Positions 36,592 through 52,355 of a DNA stretch of 64,000 nt are shown here, in pieces (the first letter of the stretch is position 1; every line of letters begins with the position of its first letter). Location of the stretch: positions 1 through 64,000 of the forward strand of contig NZ_AUBH01000013.1 of the NCBI RefSeq assembly GCF_000429145.1, written 5' to 3'. This DNA is from Aestuariibacter salexigens DSM 15300 (GTDB taxonomy: Bacteria > Pseudomonadota > Gammaproteobacteria > Enterobacterales > Alteromonadaceae). A model generated the notes under the pieces. The model made no database searches. It had not been told where the DNA came from and worked only from the letters and a program-made list of their open reading frames with translations. The translations under genes were made by a program, and so were the position numbers.

Positions 36592-36644
36592 GTACAGTTT
36601 TTCTGATTTCGGATTTTAATCGCGATGATTAGTAGAGACCAGCG

Positions 36645-37133
36645 TCAAGAAGGGATCACACTCAAAAGATGTTGTAGCGCAAAGCGAATAGTCTGTTCGC
36701 GAACCAGGTGCCGGTCACCATCAAAATGCTGTTTGAGCGTCGTGAGTGTACCATCGACCTGGAAACCAAACCATACTGTGCCAACCGGTTTATCATCACT
36801 GCCGCCATCTGGTCCGGCAACACCACTCACCGCGACGCCAACCTCTGCATTAGCGGCTTGGCAGACACCGCTGACCATTTTTTCGACAGTGTGTTTAGAG
36901 ACTGCCCCGTGAGTTTGCAAAATGTGCGGGGAGACAGACAGCAGATTTTGCTTGGCATCATTACTGTAGGTCACGAACGCCTGCCGGAACCATTGTGAAC
37001 TTCCAGAGCGACTTGTGATCGCGTATGCTATGCCTCCGCCGGTACAGGATTCAGCAGTAGTGACTGTCCATCCTTTGGCGCAGAGCTTGTCGCCCAACAG
37101 TGACGCCAGCTCGATAATGTCATTCGATAACAT
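36645..37133 (-). CDS. pncC: Nicotinamide-nucleotide amidase PncC (CinA C-terminal type)
   Basis: 162 residues, one CinA C-terminal domain without the N-terminal MoCF-like half. It has the TAESCTGGG active-site motif near residues 24-32 (Ser nucleophile), and the [20 protein letters not shown] loop near 106-125. It hydrolyses NMN to nicotinate mononucleotide in pyridine-nucleotide salvage. It sits upstream of recA on the same strand, a common gammaproteobacterial order. Confidence 0.92.
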   Translation of the reverse strand: MLSNDIIELASLLGDKLCAKGWTVTTAESCTGGGIAYAITSRSGSSQWFRQAFVTYSNDAKQNLLSVSPHILQTHGAVSKHTVEKMVSGVCQAANAEVGVAVSGVAGPDGGSDDKPVGTVWFGFQVDGTLTTLKQHFDGDRHLVREQTIRFALQHLLSVIPS

Positions 37134-37162
37134 CGTTAATCATCATAACTAAAAACACAATT

Positions 37163-39745
37163 ATGCCGTCGAACCAAAAGGCCGGGCAAGTCAGCCAATC
37201 AGAAAATTTATCTCAGCATACGCCAATGATGCGCCAGTATCTGGCAATTAAAGCGGAGCATCCCGACATCCTGCTGTTTTATCGGATGGGCGACTTTTAC
37301 GAATTATTTTATGACGATGCAAAACGCGCTGCACAGCTGTTGGATATTTCCCTAACCGCAAGAGGAAAATCTGGCGGGGATCCGATCCCCATGGCCGGTG
37401 TTCCCTATCATGCCGTAGAGAATTATCTTGCCCGTCTGGTCAAACTTGGAGAATCCGTGGCGATTTGTGAGCAGGTTGGCGACCCGGCAACCAGTAAAGG
37501 CCCCGTGGAACGCAAGGTGCAGCGTATCATTACACCGGGTACGGTTACCGATGAGGCACTGCTGGAAGAACGACAAGATAATTTACTTGCCGCTATCTAC
37601 TGTGAAAATTCCAAATTTGGATACGCGACACTGGATCTTACCAGCGGTCGTTTTTTTGTCAGTCAGCTGGATTCCGAGACAGCGTTAAGCGCAGAGCTGC
37701 AAAGAACGCAGCCCGCAGAATTACTCTATCCAGATGACTTTAGCAACCACTCGCTCATTGAGCGCTGTGAGGGGTTGCGTCGTCGTCCCCCTTGGGAATT
37801 CGAGCGAGATACCTGCACTCGTTTGCTATGTCAGCAGTTCGGGACCCAGGATCTTTCCGGCTTTGGTATTGATGCCAACTCTCTTGGACTTTGTGCTGCT
37901 GGCTGCGTCCTACAGTATGTCAAAGACACTCAGCGTTCTTCATTACCGCATATCCGCTCGATTAAGCAACATCGATTAAATGACAGCGTCATTCTGGATG
38001 CAGCGACACGCCGTAATCTGGAATTAACGCAGAATTTACAAGGCGGAACAGATAATACGCTGGCGGCCGTGTTGGATAATACCAGCACGGCAATGGGCAG
38101 TAGATTACTGAAGCGCTGGTTACATCGCCCTATCACCGACAGACAGCAGTTGTTAGCAAGACAGCAAATGATAGGTGCTCTGCAGCAATCAGACTATCCG
38201 GAAGTACAAAGGCTATTAAAACAAATTGGCGACATTGAACGGGTCTTCGCCCGTCTGGCTCTGCGCTCTGCAAGACCCAGAGACTTCGCCAGAATGCGCG
38301 AAGCATTCACCCTGCTACCCGATATCCTCACGCATTTATCTGCTCTGAACTGCTTCGAACTGGCCGGGCTGGCCAGCCAGATAGGTCAGTTTCCCGAACT
38401 GGCGACATTGTTACAAAATGCCGTCATCGACAACCCTCCGGTAGTGATACGCGATGGCGGTGTGATCGCACCGGGCTACAGCGAGGAGCTCGACGAGCTT
38501 CGCGCGCTGTCCAAAGGCGCAACTGACTATGTCGACCAGTTAGAACTGCGCGAGCGAGAGCGTACAGGTATTCCAACACTTAAAGTCGGTTTTAATAAAG
38601 TACACGGATTTTACATCGAAGTTAGCCGCAGCTATTCAGCGCAGGTACCAGCAGACTATGTGCGCCGACAAACGCTTAAAAACAATGAACGTTTCATCCT
38701 GCCCGAATTAAAGGACTATGAAGACAAAGTACTGACCAGTCAATCGCGCGCTCTGGCGCTGGAAAAGAAACTGTTCGACGAACTGTTTGATTTACTCCTG
38801 CCGTCATTAGCGCAACTGGTAGCCAGCGCAGAAGCATTGGCGACACTGGATGTATTAACCAATTTGGCAGAGCGAGCAGAAACACTCAACTTGCATTGTC
38901 CGACGCTAACGGATGAAGTGGGGATCCATTACGACCAGGGACGCCACCTTGTGGTAGAGGCTATGTCCAAAACACCGTTTATCGCCAACCCGCTGGCGAT
39001 GGATGAAAGTCGTCGCATGTTGATCATTACCGGTCCAAACATGGGCGGTAAATCAACCTATATGCGACAAACTGCGTTGATCACACTACTGGCCTACATT
39101 GGCAGCTATGTGCCTGCTGAGCGGGCCAGTATTGGCCCAATAGACCGCATATTCACTCGCATAGGTGCATCTGACGACCTGGCCTCAGGACGCTCCACCT
39201 TTATGGTAGAGATGACCGAGACAGCCAACATCCTCAACAATGCCACACCACAGAGTTTGGTGTTGATGGATGAAATCGGTCGTGGTACCAGTACTTATGA
39301 TGGACTGTCATTGGCCTGGGCCTGTGCAGAATATCTGGCCACTCGACTGCATTCACTCACGTTATTTGCTACGCACTATTTTGAAATGACTGCGATGGCG
39401 CAACAACACACCACGCTGTGTAACGTGCATCTTGACGCCGTCGAATACGGCGATGAAATTCGTTTTATGCATGCAGTACAGGAAGGCGCAGCAAACCGCA
39501 GTTTCGGCTTGCAGGTAGCACAGCTGGCAGGCGTACCTAAAGTTGTCATTAGCGCCGCCAAGAAAAAGCTCGTTATGCTTGAAAACAATACATCCACGAC
39601 GCCCGTTGACGACGTCAACAATGAACAAATAGACATGTTGGAAGAGCTTGACGAATTGCGTCAGGCGGTGGATAACCTTCAACCTGACGATATGACTCCC
39701 AAGCAGGCGCTGGCCGCGCTTTACCAGCTGAAAGACTTGCTGTAG
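37163..39745 (+). CDS. mutS: DNA mismatch repair protein MutS
   Basis: 860 residues. Mismatch-reading Phe-x-Glu in DFYELF (near 46-51), Walker [10 protein letters not shown] near 624, Walker [17 protein letters not shown] near 700, helix-turn-helix and a C-terminal tetramerisation tail ending [10 protein letters not shown]. MutS binds mismatches and recruits MutL. Divergent from pncC with only 29 nt between the start codons. Confidence 0.97.
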   Translation: MPSNQKAGQVSQSENLSQHTPMMRQYLAIKAEHPDILLFYRMGDFYELFYDDAKRAAQLLDISLTARGKSGGDPIPMAGVPYHAVENYLARLVKLGESVAICEQVGDPATSKGPVERKVQRIITPGTVTDEALLEERQDNLLAAIYCENSKFGYATLDLTSGRFFVSQLDSETALSAELQRTQPAELLYPDDFSNHSLIERCEGLRRRPPWEFERDTCTRLLCQQFGTQDLSGFGIDANSLGLCAAGCVLQYVKDTQRSSLPHIRSIKQHRLNDSVILDAATRRNLELTQNLQGGTDNTLAAVLDNTSTAMGSRLLKRWLHRPITDRQQLLARQQMIGALQQSDYPEVQRLLKQIGDIERVFARLALRSARPRDFARMREAFTLLPDILTHLSALNCFELAGLASQIGQFPELATLLQNAVIDNPPVVIRDGGVIAPGYSEELDELRALSKGATDYVDQLELRERERTGIPTLKVGFNKVHGFYIEVSRSYSAQVPADYVRRQTLKNNERFILPELKDYEDKVLTSQSRALALEKKLFDELFDLLLPSLAQLVASAEALATLDVLTNLAERAETLNLHCPTLTDEVGIHYDQGRHLVVEAMSKTPFIANPLAMDESRRMLIITGPNMGGKSTYMRQTALITLLAYIGSYVPAERASIGPIDRIFTRIGASDDLASGRSTFMVEMTETANILNNATPQSLVLMDEIGRGTSTYDGLSLAWACAEYLATRLHSLTLFATHYFEMTAMAQQHTTLCNVHLDAVEYGDEIRFMHAVQEGAANRSFGLQVAQLAGVPKVVISAAKKKLVMLENNTSTTPVDDVNNEQIDMLEELDELRQAVDNLQPDDMTPKQALAALYQLKDLL

Positions 39746-40129
39746 TTAATTTTCCTGGGCGTTTTGCAGATGGCGGTTTAGGGCCGCCTCTATGCTTGTC
39801 GCTGTGACCGGCTTGACCAGAAATCCTACTGCTCCCTTATCCAGAGCGTTGCGGATATTGACCTCCGAACTGCTGCCTGAACACATAATGATTTTACTGG
39901 AGGGACTGGCCTTCAGTAACGACTCCAGTAAATCGATACCGTTCACTCCGAGCAGGTTGATGTCCAGTAAGATCATGTCATAGTGCGTGCTTGCGACCCT
40001 TTGCATTGTCTGCTCAGCGTCTGATGCCGTATCAACATGATGATAGCCCAGCCTTTGCAACAACGTACGAATGAACGTCGTAATCGCATCAACGTCATCA
40101 ACCACCAAAATTTTATGCGCTTTTTTCAT
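39746..40129 (-). CDS. Single-domain response regulator (CheY-like receiver)
   Basis: 127 residues made of one receiver domain: acidic VVDDVD near 11, phosphoacceptor Asp in MILLDINLLG near 54, Ser in MCSGSSS near 82 and Lys in FLVKPV near 104. No output domain, so it must act by protein contact, in chemotaxis-like or phosphorelay signalling. No cognate kinase is adjacent. It abuts mutS convergently with no gap between the two stop codons. Confidence 0.88.
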   Translation of the reverse strand: MKKAHKILVVDDVDAITTFIRTLLQRLGYHHVDTASDAEQTMQRVASTHYDMILLDINLLGVNGIDLLESLLKASPSSKIIMCSGSSSEVNIRNALDKGAVGFLVKPVTATSIEAALNRHLQNAQEN

Positions 40130-40225
40130 AACTACCAGCGAGCTGCATCACACCTATATCATCGAAATCGATGACCAGTCGCATTATTTATCACAACTTA
40201 TTTGCCCACACCAGTGAAAGGTTAA

Positions 40226-41962
<1,737 letters not shown>

Positions 41963-42002
41963 GCATCTGTCCTGCACTGACACTACGCGACCGTTATTTT
42001 AG

Positions 42003-42022
42003 GCCGCGCCAACTGGCGCGGC
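42003..42022. other. GC-rich hairpin between pyrG and eno
   Basis: Perfect 9-bp inverted repeat GCCGCGCCA/TGGCGCGGC with a two-base centre and no T run on either strand. It could be a weak pause or mRNA-stabilising structure rather than a terminator; pyrG and eno might be co-transcribed. Confidence 0.5.
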
Positions 42023-42039
42023 ATCAAACAGAAACTTAG

Positions 42040-43344
<1,305 letters not shown>

Positions 43345-43352
43345 AACGCTGG

Positions 43353-43372
43353 CGGGCTCTTTAAGAGCCCGT
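43353..43372 (+). terminator. Hairpin after eno (weak terminator)
   Basis: 8-bp stem CGGGCTCT/AGAGCCCG with a three-base loop just after the eno stop. The following sequence (TTATG) is not a proper T run, so termination is probably partial. Confidence 0.5.
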
Positions 43373-43384
43373 TATGCTCGCACT

Positions 43385-44029
43385 ATGCGCGATCTCATGT
43401 CTCAACAGCAAGTCGATATTTTTGCCGATGACGGGCAGATGCTGCGGTTTGCTGAACTCTGTAACGCGCTTTATGAGCGTGAGTTACTGACATTAGCGAA
43501 TGCCTCAACATCCAGTGCCGAGCGCCTTAAAAGACGCCTTAGTGGTCTTTCCTACCACATAAAACGCGCCGCTGAATATTTACTACATCACAATGCGCCC
43601 TTGCAGGTTGATATTCACAACGGCAGCTGGCAGGCCAAACAGGCCGCCAACTGTCCCGGTTTAAAAGACGGCAGTGAAAAAACCCGGGAATGGTTTCAGC
43701 GTTATGCAAAAATGGGGATGCCTGTCGTCATCTATAAACAGGAGTTGGGCGAATCCGCCCTGCTGCTGGACTCCATTGATCGTATTGACACCGACAACGA
43801 CCGTGTACACGTCAACCAATACGGCTGGTTTTACATGGATGGACGCGATGCTGACAGCGAGAAGCGTGGACCCCACAGTGAATACAGGCTATTGAAGCCA
43901 TCCAAAAGTGTCTTTACCGGCGCCTGCTGCGGACACTGCTGGAACCATCGTGGACGGACGTCGCCGCGAGCCTTGAGCCTGCGCGAGCTGTTGCTTTCCA
44001 CTACGGTCAACTGGAAGAATTTTCGTTGA
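43385..44029 (+). CDS. Hypothetical protein
   Basis: 214 residues, no signal peptide or membrane helix. I recognise no family. Visible features are a helical N-terminal third, the segment EKTREWFQRYAKMG, a DSIDRIDTDNDRVHVNQYGW central part, and a Cys-rich spot ACCGHCWNHRG near residue 180 that could bind a metal. It begins 41 nt after eno without a clear ribosome site; an ATG at 43397 is an alternative start. Confidence 0.6.
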   Translation: MRDLMSQQQVDIFADDGQMLRFAELCNALYERELLTLANASTSSAERLKRRLSGLSYHIKRAAEYLLHHNAPLQVDIHNGSWQAKQAANCPGLKDGSEKTREWFQRYAKMGMPVVIYKQELGESALLLDSIDRIDTDNDRVHVNQYGWFYMDGRDADSEKRGPHSEYRLLKPSKSVFTGACCGHCWNHRGRTSPRALSLRELLLSTTVNWKNFR

Positions 44030-44078
44030 TTTAAAGAACGATATTCTTTTCCGATATAAAGACCCGGGTAAACATAGG

Positions 44079-44107
44079 TTGACGCACGCGGTTTAAAGGC
44101 GTTTAAT
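44079..44107 (+). promoter_or_regulatory. Promoter of the leu operon leader
   Basis: TTGACG (44079-44084), 17-nt spacer, TTTAAT (44102-44107), located about 30 nt upstream of the leader-peptide ATG. Well-matched sigma-70 elements at ideal spacing. Confidence 0.72.
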
Positions 44108-44136
44108 GCAATGAACCAGCAAGCTTAGAATTAATT

Positions 44137-44193
44137 ATGCGTACGATGCTTATTACTCTACTCCTCCTTATGGCAGCAAGACTGCACGGTTAG
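44137..44193 (+). CDS. leuL: leu operon leader peptide
   Basis: 18 codons plus TAG, reading M-R-T-M-L-I-T-L-L-L-L-M-A-A-R-L-H-G. Six of 18 residues are Leu, including four in a row. Ribosome stalling here when leucyl-tRNA is scarce would prevent the downstream terminator from forming. This is the classic amino-acid attenuation layout and sits 73 nt before leuA. Confidence 0.87.
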   Translation: MRTMLITLLLLMAARLHG

Positions 44194-44221
44194 GTTGTAA
44201 GCAACGAGCAACCAGACACAA

Positions 44222-44248
44222 AAACCCGTGCCCAGCACGGGTTTTTTC
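44222..44248 (+). terminator. leu attenuator terminator
   Basis: Stem AACCCGTGC/GCACGGGTT (44223-44243) with a short loop, then six T. It lies between leuL and leuA and forms the transcription attenuator of the operon. Confidence 0.88.
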
Positions 44249-44266
44249 GTTTAGGGAGATGAAAAA

Positions 44267-46935
<2,669 letters not shown>

Positions 46936-46955
46936 CAATTAAGGAACGCGTATAC

Positions 46956-48356
<1,401 letters not shown>

Positions 48357-48359
48357 AAT

Positions 48360-48959
48360 ATGACAGGTATTACTACAATAAGCGGCAACGCCGCGCCATT
48401 GAATCAGGCAAATGTCGATACCGATCAGATTGTCCCGAAGCAATTTTTAACTGGTGTGACACGCACAGGCTATGGCAAACATTTGTTTCATGATTGGCGT
48501 TATCTTGATGAACATGAATCGGTACCCAATCCTGAATTTACGCTAAACCAGCCGCAATATCAGGGTGCTAGTATTTTGTTAGCGCGCGAGAATTTTGGCT
48601 GCGGTTCAAGTCGAGAGCATGCGCCCTGGGCACTTGGTGATTTTGGTTTCAAAGTGATCATTGCTACAAGTCTGGCGGATATTTTCTATGGCAACTGTAT
48701 TAACAACCAGATTTTGCCGATCAGTCTACCAAGCGAGCAAATGGACGTGCTGTTTGCCGCGGTTGAGTCCAAACCAGATACCGTAATAGAAGTTGATTTA
48801 CCGGCACAAACTGTGAGCGTAGACGGACAGAGTTTCTCCTTTGACATCGCGGAGCATCACAAGCTCAACCTGATTAAGGGCTTGGACGCTATCGGGCAAA
48901 CGTTGGAACTGGACGCTAAAATCAGCGAATACGAGGCCAAACAGCCTGCCTGGGCATAA
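48360..48959 (+). CDS. leuD: 3-isopropylmalate dehydratase small subunit LeuD
   Basis: 199 residues, the swivelling domain: [13 protein letters not shown] near 19-31 and [15 protein letters not shown] near 78-92. GGAG before the ATG, 3 nt after leuC. Last gene of the leucine operon. Confidence 0.98.
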   Translation: MTGITTISGNAAPLNQANVDTDQIVPKQFLTGVTRTGYGKHLFHDWRYLDEHESVPNPEFTLNQPQYQGASILLARENFGCGSSREHAPWALGDFGFKVIIATSLADIFYGNCINNQILPISLPSEQMDVLFAAVESKPDTVIEVDLPAQTVSVDGQSFSFDIAEHHKLNLIKGLDAIGQTLELDAKISEYEAKQPAWA

Positions 48960-48969
48960 TGGTCCAAGC

Positions 48970-49003
48970 GTGCGCCAACGACACCATGTGTTGGCGCACA
49001 TTT
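48970..49003 (+). terminator. Hairpin after the leu operon
   Basis: 10-bp perfect stem GTGCGCCAAC/GTTGGCGCAC (48970-48979 with 48990-48999) followed only by ATTTAT, so a modest terminator. It lies 11 nt after leuD and 80 nt before the HD-GYP gene. Confidence 0.6.
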
Positions 49004-49083
49004 ATGACGATTCCTGTCTCTCATATTTAAAAATTTCTGATATTCTAAATATATTCATTTATTGACTGGTGGTGCGGTAGTTG

Positions 49084-50280
49084 ATGTTAAAAACTATCCC
49101 GATTGAAGAACTGACACCCGGCATGTTCGTTACTCAGGTTGTCGAGCAGAAGGGTCGACTGAAGATGCGTTCCCGCGGTCTGGTAAAAACGCAGGCCACC
49201 ATCGATACGCTGCGCAGCAAAGGGATCCTGACTTTAGAAGTCGATTTGTCGCGCAGTAAAACCACCTACTCACCTCAGAACAACGATGTCGAGAAAGCAG
49301 CCGCCGAAACCGAGAAACGCCCGCAAAAACCGAAAAAGTCTGAGTCCGAGGCATTATCCGACGCTAACGATTTGTATTTGCAGGCTGTAAATATACAGGG
49401 CGATTTTATTAATCGAGTGAAGCAGGGACAACCTGCTGATATTTCTCCGTTGGTTGGATTAAGCCACCAGGTTATAGACTCCGTGTTCGACAACCCCAAT
49501 GCACTGAGTTGCCTGACGCTGATTAAAAATGCCGACCAATATTTACTCGAACACTCATTAAATTGCTCAATACTCATGGCCATGTTCGCCAACAGCCTTG
49601 GTTACGATAAGGCGCAAGTAGAAGAGCTAGGTTTAGCTGGTTTGCTTATGGACGTTGGCATGGCGACCATACCCGACGATATCATCAAGGCCCGCGGCAA
49701 ACTCTCCAAAGCCGATTGGGAACTGATCAAAACTCACGTCGACACGGGCGTTGAATTGCTGGAGCAGACCGATGATATTTCCGATATCGTGCTGGACGTG
49801 GTGCAAAACCATCATGAACGCGTGGACGGTTCGGGCTACCCCTCGGGAAAGTCAGGAGAAGAGATATCTACCTTTGCACGTATGGCCGCGATCGTCGATT
49901 GCTACGATGCGATGACGTCGACGCGTCACCATCAAGAAAGTATGTCAGCCACCGCGGCGCTAAAGAAATTACTCAAAGATCCGCAGCTAGATAAGGAATT
50001 GGTACAGGCCTTCATTAAGTGTATCGGCGTGCATCCTGTTGGTTCACTGGTCCGCTTGAAAAGCGATAAGCTGGCGATTGTCAGTCAGGCAAATAAAAAT
50101 AATCCACTTAAACCCGTGGTCATGGTGTTTTACAGCGTACGCTCACAGACCCATCGACAGATCACCCGTCTTGATTTAGCCAAGGTTGATGACGACATTG
50201 TGGCTGCGGTGAGGCCAGAAGAATTCAAGCTAAATCTTAATAAGTTTTTCCGCGACGTATTTTTAAACGCTATGCCCTGA
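49084..50280 (+). CDS. HD-GYP-type protein with N-terminal DUF3391 domain
   Basis: 398 residues from the ATG at 49084 (a TTG precedes it). The N-terminal DUF3391 domain (about 1-60) has PIEELTPGMFVTQV. A Lys/Glu-rich linker and the HD-GYP domain (about 130-345) follow, with HSLNCS near 155, HHERVDGSGYPSG near 240 and DCYDAMTS near 275. Canonical members hydrolyse cyclic di-GMP. Here the HD dyad reads LLMDVGM, Met at residue 189 instead of His, and Lys of HDxGK is also Met, so metal binding and activity may be altered. It faces the GspB-like gene convergently (7 nt apart). Confidence 0.9.
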   Translation: MLKTIPIEELTPGMFVTQVVEQKGRLKMRSRGLVKTQATIDTLRSKGILTLEVDLSRSKTTYSPQNNDVEKAAAETEKRPQKPKKSESEALSDANDLYLQAVNIQGDFINRVKQGQPADISPLVGLSHQVIDSVFDNPNALSCLTLIKNADQYLLEHSLNCSILMAMFANSLGYDKAQVEELGLAGLLMDVGMATIPDDIIKARGKLSKADWELIKTHVDTGVELLEQTDDISDIVLDVVQNHHERVDGSGYPSGKSGEEISTFARMAAIVDCYDAMTSTRHHQESMSATAALKKLLKDPQLDKELVQAFIKCIGVHPVGSLVRLKSDKLAIVSQANKNNPLKPVVMVFYSVRSQTHRQITRLDLAKVDDDIVAAVRPEEFKLNLNKFFRDVFLNAMP

Positions 50281-50287
50281 AGCGTCG

Positions 50288-51289
50288 TTACCAATCGCTC
50301 AGGGCCGCCATGCGAAATGCTTCGCCTTCGAATGACAGCACGACATGCTGAGGTTCAATCTCGACAAGTTGCAGGTTGTCATTCAGCCAGTCTCCCTCGA
50401 CCAGGCGGATACCGTTTACCCTGACCCATCTGTCTGAGGGGTTTGACGCATACATATGCGCATTAAAACTCATTGACGGTAAACGCGTCAGGAGCCTGAC
50501 CGGAAGCTGATCGACACGCGGGATATCATCATTATTACGCACTGTGACCGGCGCACTTTCCCGAGGCTCTTCATCCAATTCGGCAACCGCCTGATTAAAA
50601 CGTCGTAACAGCTCTTGTGATATTGCCGGCTCAGCTTCAGGCTGCGCGTTTAAAATCGTGCCCTCTTCCTCATCTGAGTTGTCCACAAACTCTCTCTCAG
50701 TAGGCTCGCTGACAACCTCTGACGTCTCGGTCTGTGGAGCCGTATTTGCTATCACTGTTGTAGGCGGTTCAGTTGACGCATCAATCGATTTGCTCTCATT
50801 TGACGCGGGTAGCTGCTGCGACTGGTTTACCACATTTGCTGGTGCCGATAACATCGCCAAATAGCTGGACCAATTTGCCGCAACCCAGCCCACGGCAAAG
50901 CCGCCGAAAACAACGATAACAGCGCTAAGTGATTTTTTGCCGTAATGCTGCCAAACAGATGGCAATCCCTGCACAGACGGCAAGAATAAACTGCGATTAA
51001 ACTGATCGGATAAACTGTGGTCAATTGCGTTACCAGATCCGTGCTCAACCCGTTTATTACCGGTAAGTAACTGTCTGGTATGGGACACTGGCGACGCCGC
51101 GGCGTCAATTTCAACAGTCTGTGCAGGATCAATCTCGACTTCCAGCACTCCCATCTCTGCCAGACCACGGACCATATCCTGGCTGGTGACAAGGCCGGAC
51201 TTGCGAATTTTCACAGGCCCATTCTGCTCGGTAATGCCAATGATCACCATGCCAGCTTGCAGGTTATCGATACTGATCCGCTCAGGCAT
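50288..51289 (-). CDS. GspB-like protein with N-terminal DUF3391-like domain
   Basis: 333 residues: an N-terminal domain (about 1-60) closely similar to the start of the neighbouring HD-GYP protein (ISIDNLQAGMVIIGITEQNG versus IPIEELTPGMFVTQVVEQKG; both then have K-R-x-GLV and a LEV(D/I)D strand), a cytoplasmic linker, one membrane helix (about 120-138), a long acidic Ser/Thr/Glu/Pro-rich periplasmic stretch, and a C-terminal T2SSB domain (about 260-333: SFNAHMYASNPSDRWVRVNG, VEGDWL, VLSFEGEAFRM). GspB helps GspA place the secretin through the cell wall. It overlaps the downstream end of the GspA-like gene by 8 nt. Confidence 0.82.
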   Translation of the reverse strand: MPERISIDNLQAGMVIIGITEQNGPVKIRKSGLVTSQDMVRGLAEMGVLEVEIDPAQTVEIDAAASPVSHTRQLLTGNKRVEHGSGNAIDHSLSDQFNRSLFLPSVQGLPSVWQHYGKKSLSAVIVVFGGFAVGWVAANWSSYLAMLSAPANVVNQSQQLPASNESKSIDASTEPPTTVIANTAPQTETSEVVSEPTEREFVDNSDEEEGTILNAQPEAEPAISQELLRRFNQAVAELDEEPRESAPVTVRNNDDIPRVDQLPVRLLTRLPSMSFNAHMYASNPSDRWVRVNGIRLVEGDWLNDNLQLVEIEPQHVVLSFEGEAFRMAALSDW

Positions 51290-52193
51290 ACCAACTCCCT
51301 GTCATAAATCCCATCAATGCAGCAATGGCAAACATGGCAGCCAATGTCAGTGCCCAACGATTTCCCTGACGCTGTGCGACCACATCTTCACCGAGAATCT
51401 GATTTGCTGCTGCAATAAAAATATGACGTTTCACCACCGCATCCTGTCGGGTAAAGGTCAACGTCAGGGCCCGATCACATAATAAATTGATCACCCTGGG
51501 GATACCGCCCGATATCTGATACACCGCTGCCATTGCTGAGGCGCTAAACACGCTGCCATCGCCATTGGCAACACTCAACCGATGCGCAATGTAGGACTTC
51601 ACCTCCGACGCAGTAAGCGGCAGCAGGTGATAACGTGCAGTAATGCGCTGTGCCAGCTGTCTGAGCTCCTGACGTTTTAACAGCTGCTGCAACTCTGGCT
51701 GTCCAATCAGCACGACTTTTAATAATTTTTCGCGATTCGTTTCCAGATTAGTCAGCAAGCGCAGTTGTTCCAGTACCTCAGGCAGCAGATGTTGCGCTTC
51801 ATCGATGATCAGTACGGTATTCATACCGGCATCATGATTGGCTGCCAGCTTGGACAAGATCAGATCGGTGAAATATTTCAGACTGGCTCTTTGCTCATCA
51901 TACTCTAGCCCGAGCTCGTCACATATTGTCGCGAGTAACTCCATCGCCGATAGCGTCGGATTGAGGATCATCGCAATCTGCGTATTGTCGGGGAGCTGTT
52001 GCAACAATTTACGTGATACCGTCGTTTTGCCGGTGCCGACTTCGCCGGTCAGCATCACAAAGCCGCCGCTTTCTCGCAAACCAAATGTCAGGTGCGCCAG
52101 CGCTTCTTTGTGCCGCGGGCTCATGTATAGGTAATCTGGATTTGGCGCAATTGAAAACGGGTTGTCTGAAAGTCCGAAATAATTGAGATACAT
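51282..52193 (-). CDS. GspA/ExeA-like AAA ATPase
   Basis: 303 residues from the ATG at 52193 (GTG two codons earlier is possible). Family start YLNYFGLSDNPFSIAPNPDYLYMS, Walker A GEVGTGKTT near 45-53, Walker B TVLIIDEAQ near 130, sensor GQPEL near 165, a GGIPRVINLLCD arginine region near 230 and a C-terminal membrane helix (about 280-300). ExeA proteins have a periplasmic peptidoglycan-binding domain after the helix; it is missing here, so the protein is a short MshM-like form. Partner of the GspB-like gene on the same strand. Confidence 0.87.
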   Translation of the reverse strand: MYLNYFGLSDNPFSIAPNPDYLYMSPRHKEALAHLTFGLRESGGFVMLTGEVGTGKTTVSRKLLQQLPDNTQIAMILNPTLSAMELLATICDELGLEYDEQRASLKYFTDLILSKLAANHDAGMNTVLIIDEAQHLLPEVLEQLRLLTNLETNREKLLKVVLIGQPELQQLLKRQELRQLAQRITARYHLLPLTASEVKSYIAHRLSVANGDGSVFSASAMAAVYQISGGIPRVINLLCDRALTLTFTRQDAVVKRHIFIAAANQILGEDVVAQRQGNRWALTLAAMFAIAALMGFMTGSWYA

Positions 52194-52355
52194 AGTCACT
52201 ATGGATTGCTAACGCGACAGCTAAACTACCCAGTTCGTTTGATGAAGTCAAAGCCAATCAGGTCCGCCGGAGAGGAAAATGTACAACACGCATGAATCGC
52301 TCCTGTGAGTATGCCAAAATACTGAAACGACAGTGAAGCAGACTAATCGAACCGC

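Noticed and set aside
44137-44260. A conventional tRNA or riboswitch in the leader of leuA
   Set aside because: The region is fully explained by the leucine-rich leader peptide and the attenuator stem; no cloverleaf or T-box-like specifier was seen.
52200-52355. Possible small gene or regulatory RNA in the gap between the GspA-like gene and cca
   Set aside because: No start with a ribosome site, no strong stem and no recognisable promoter pair; I see nothing distinct in it.
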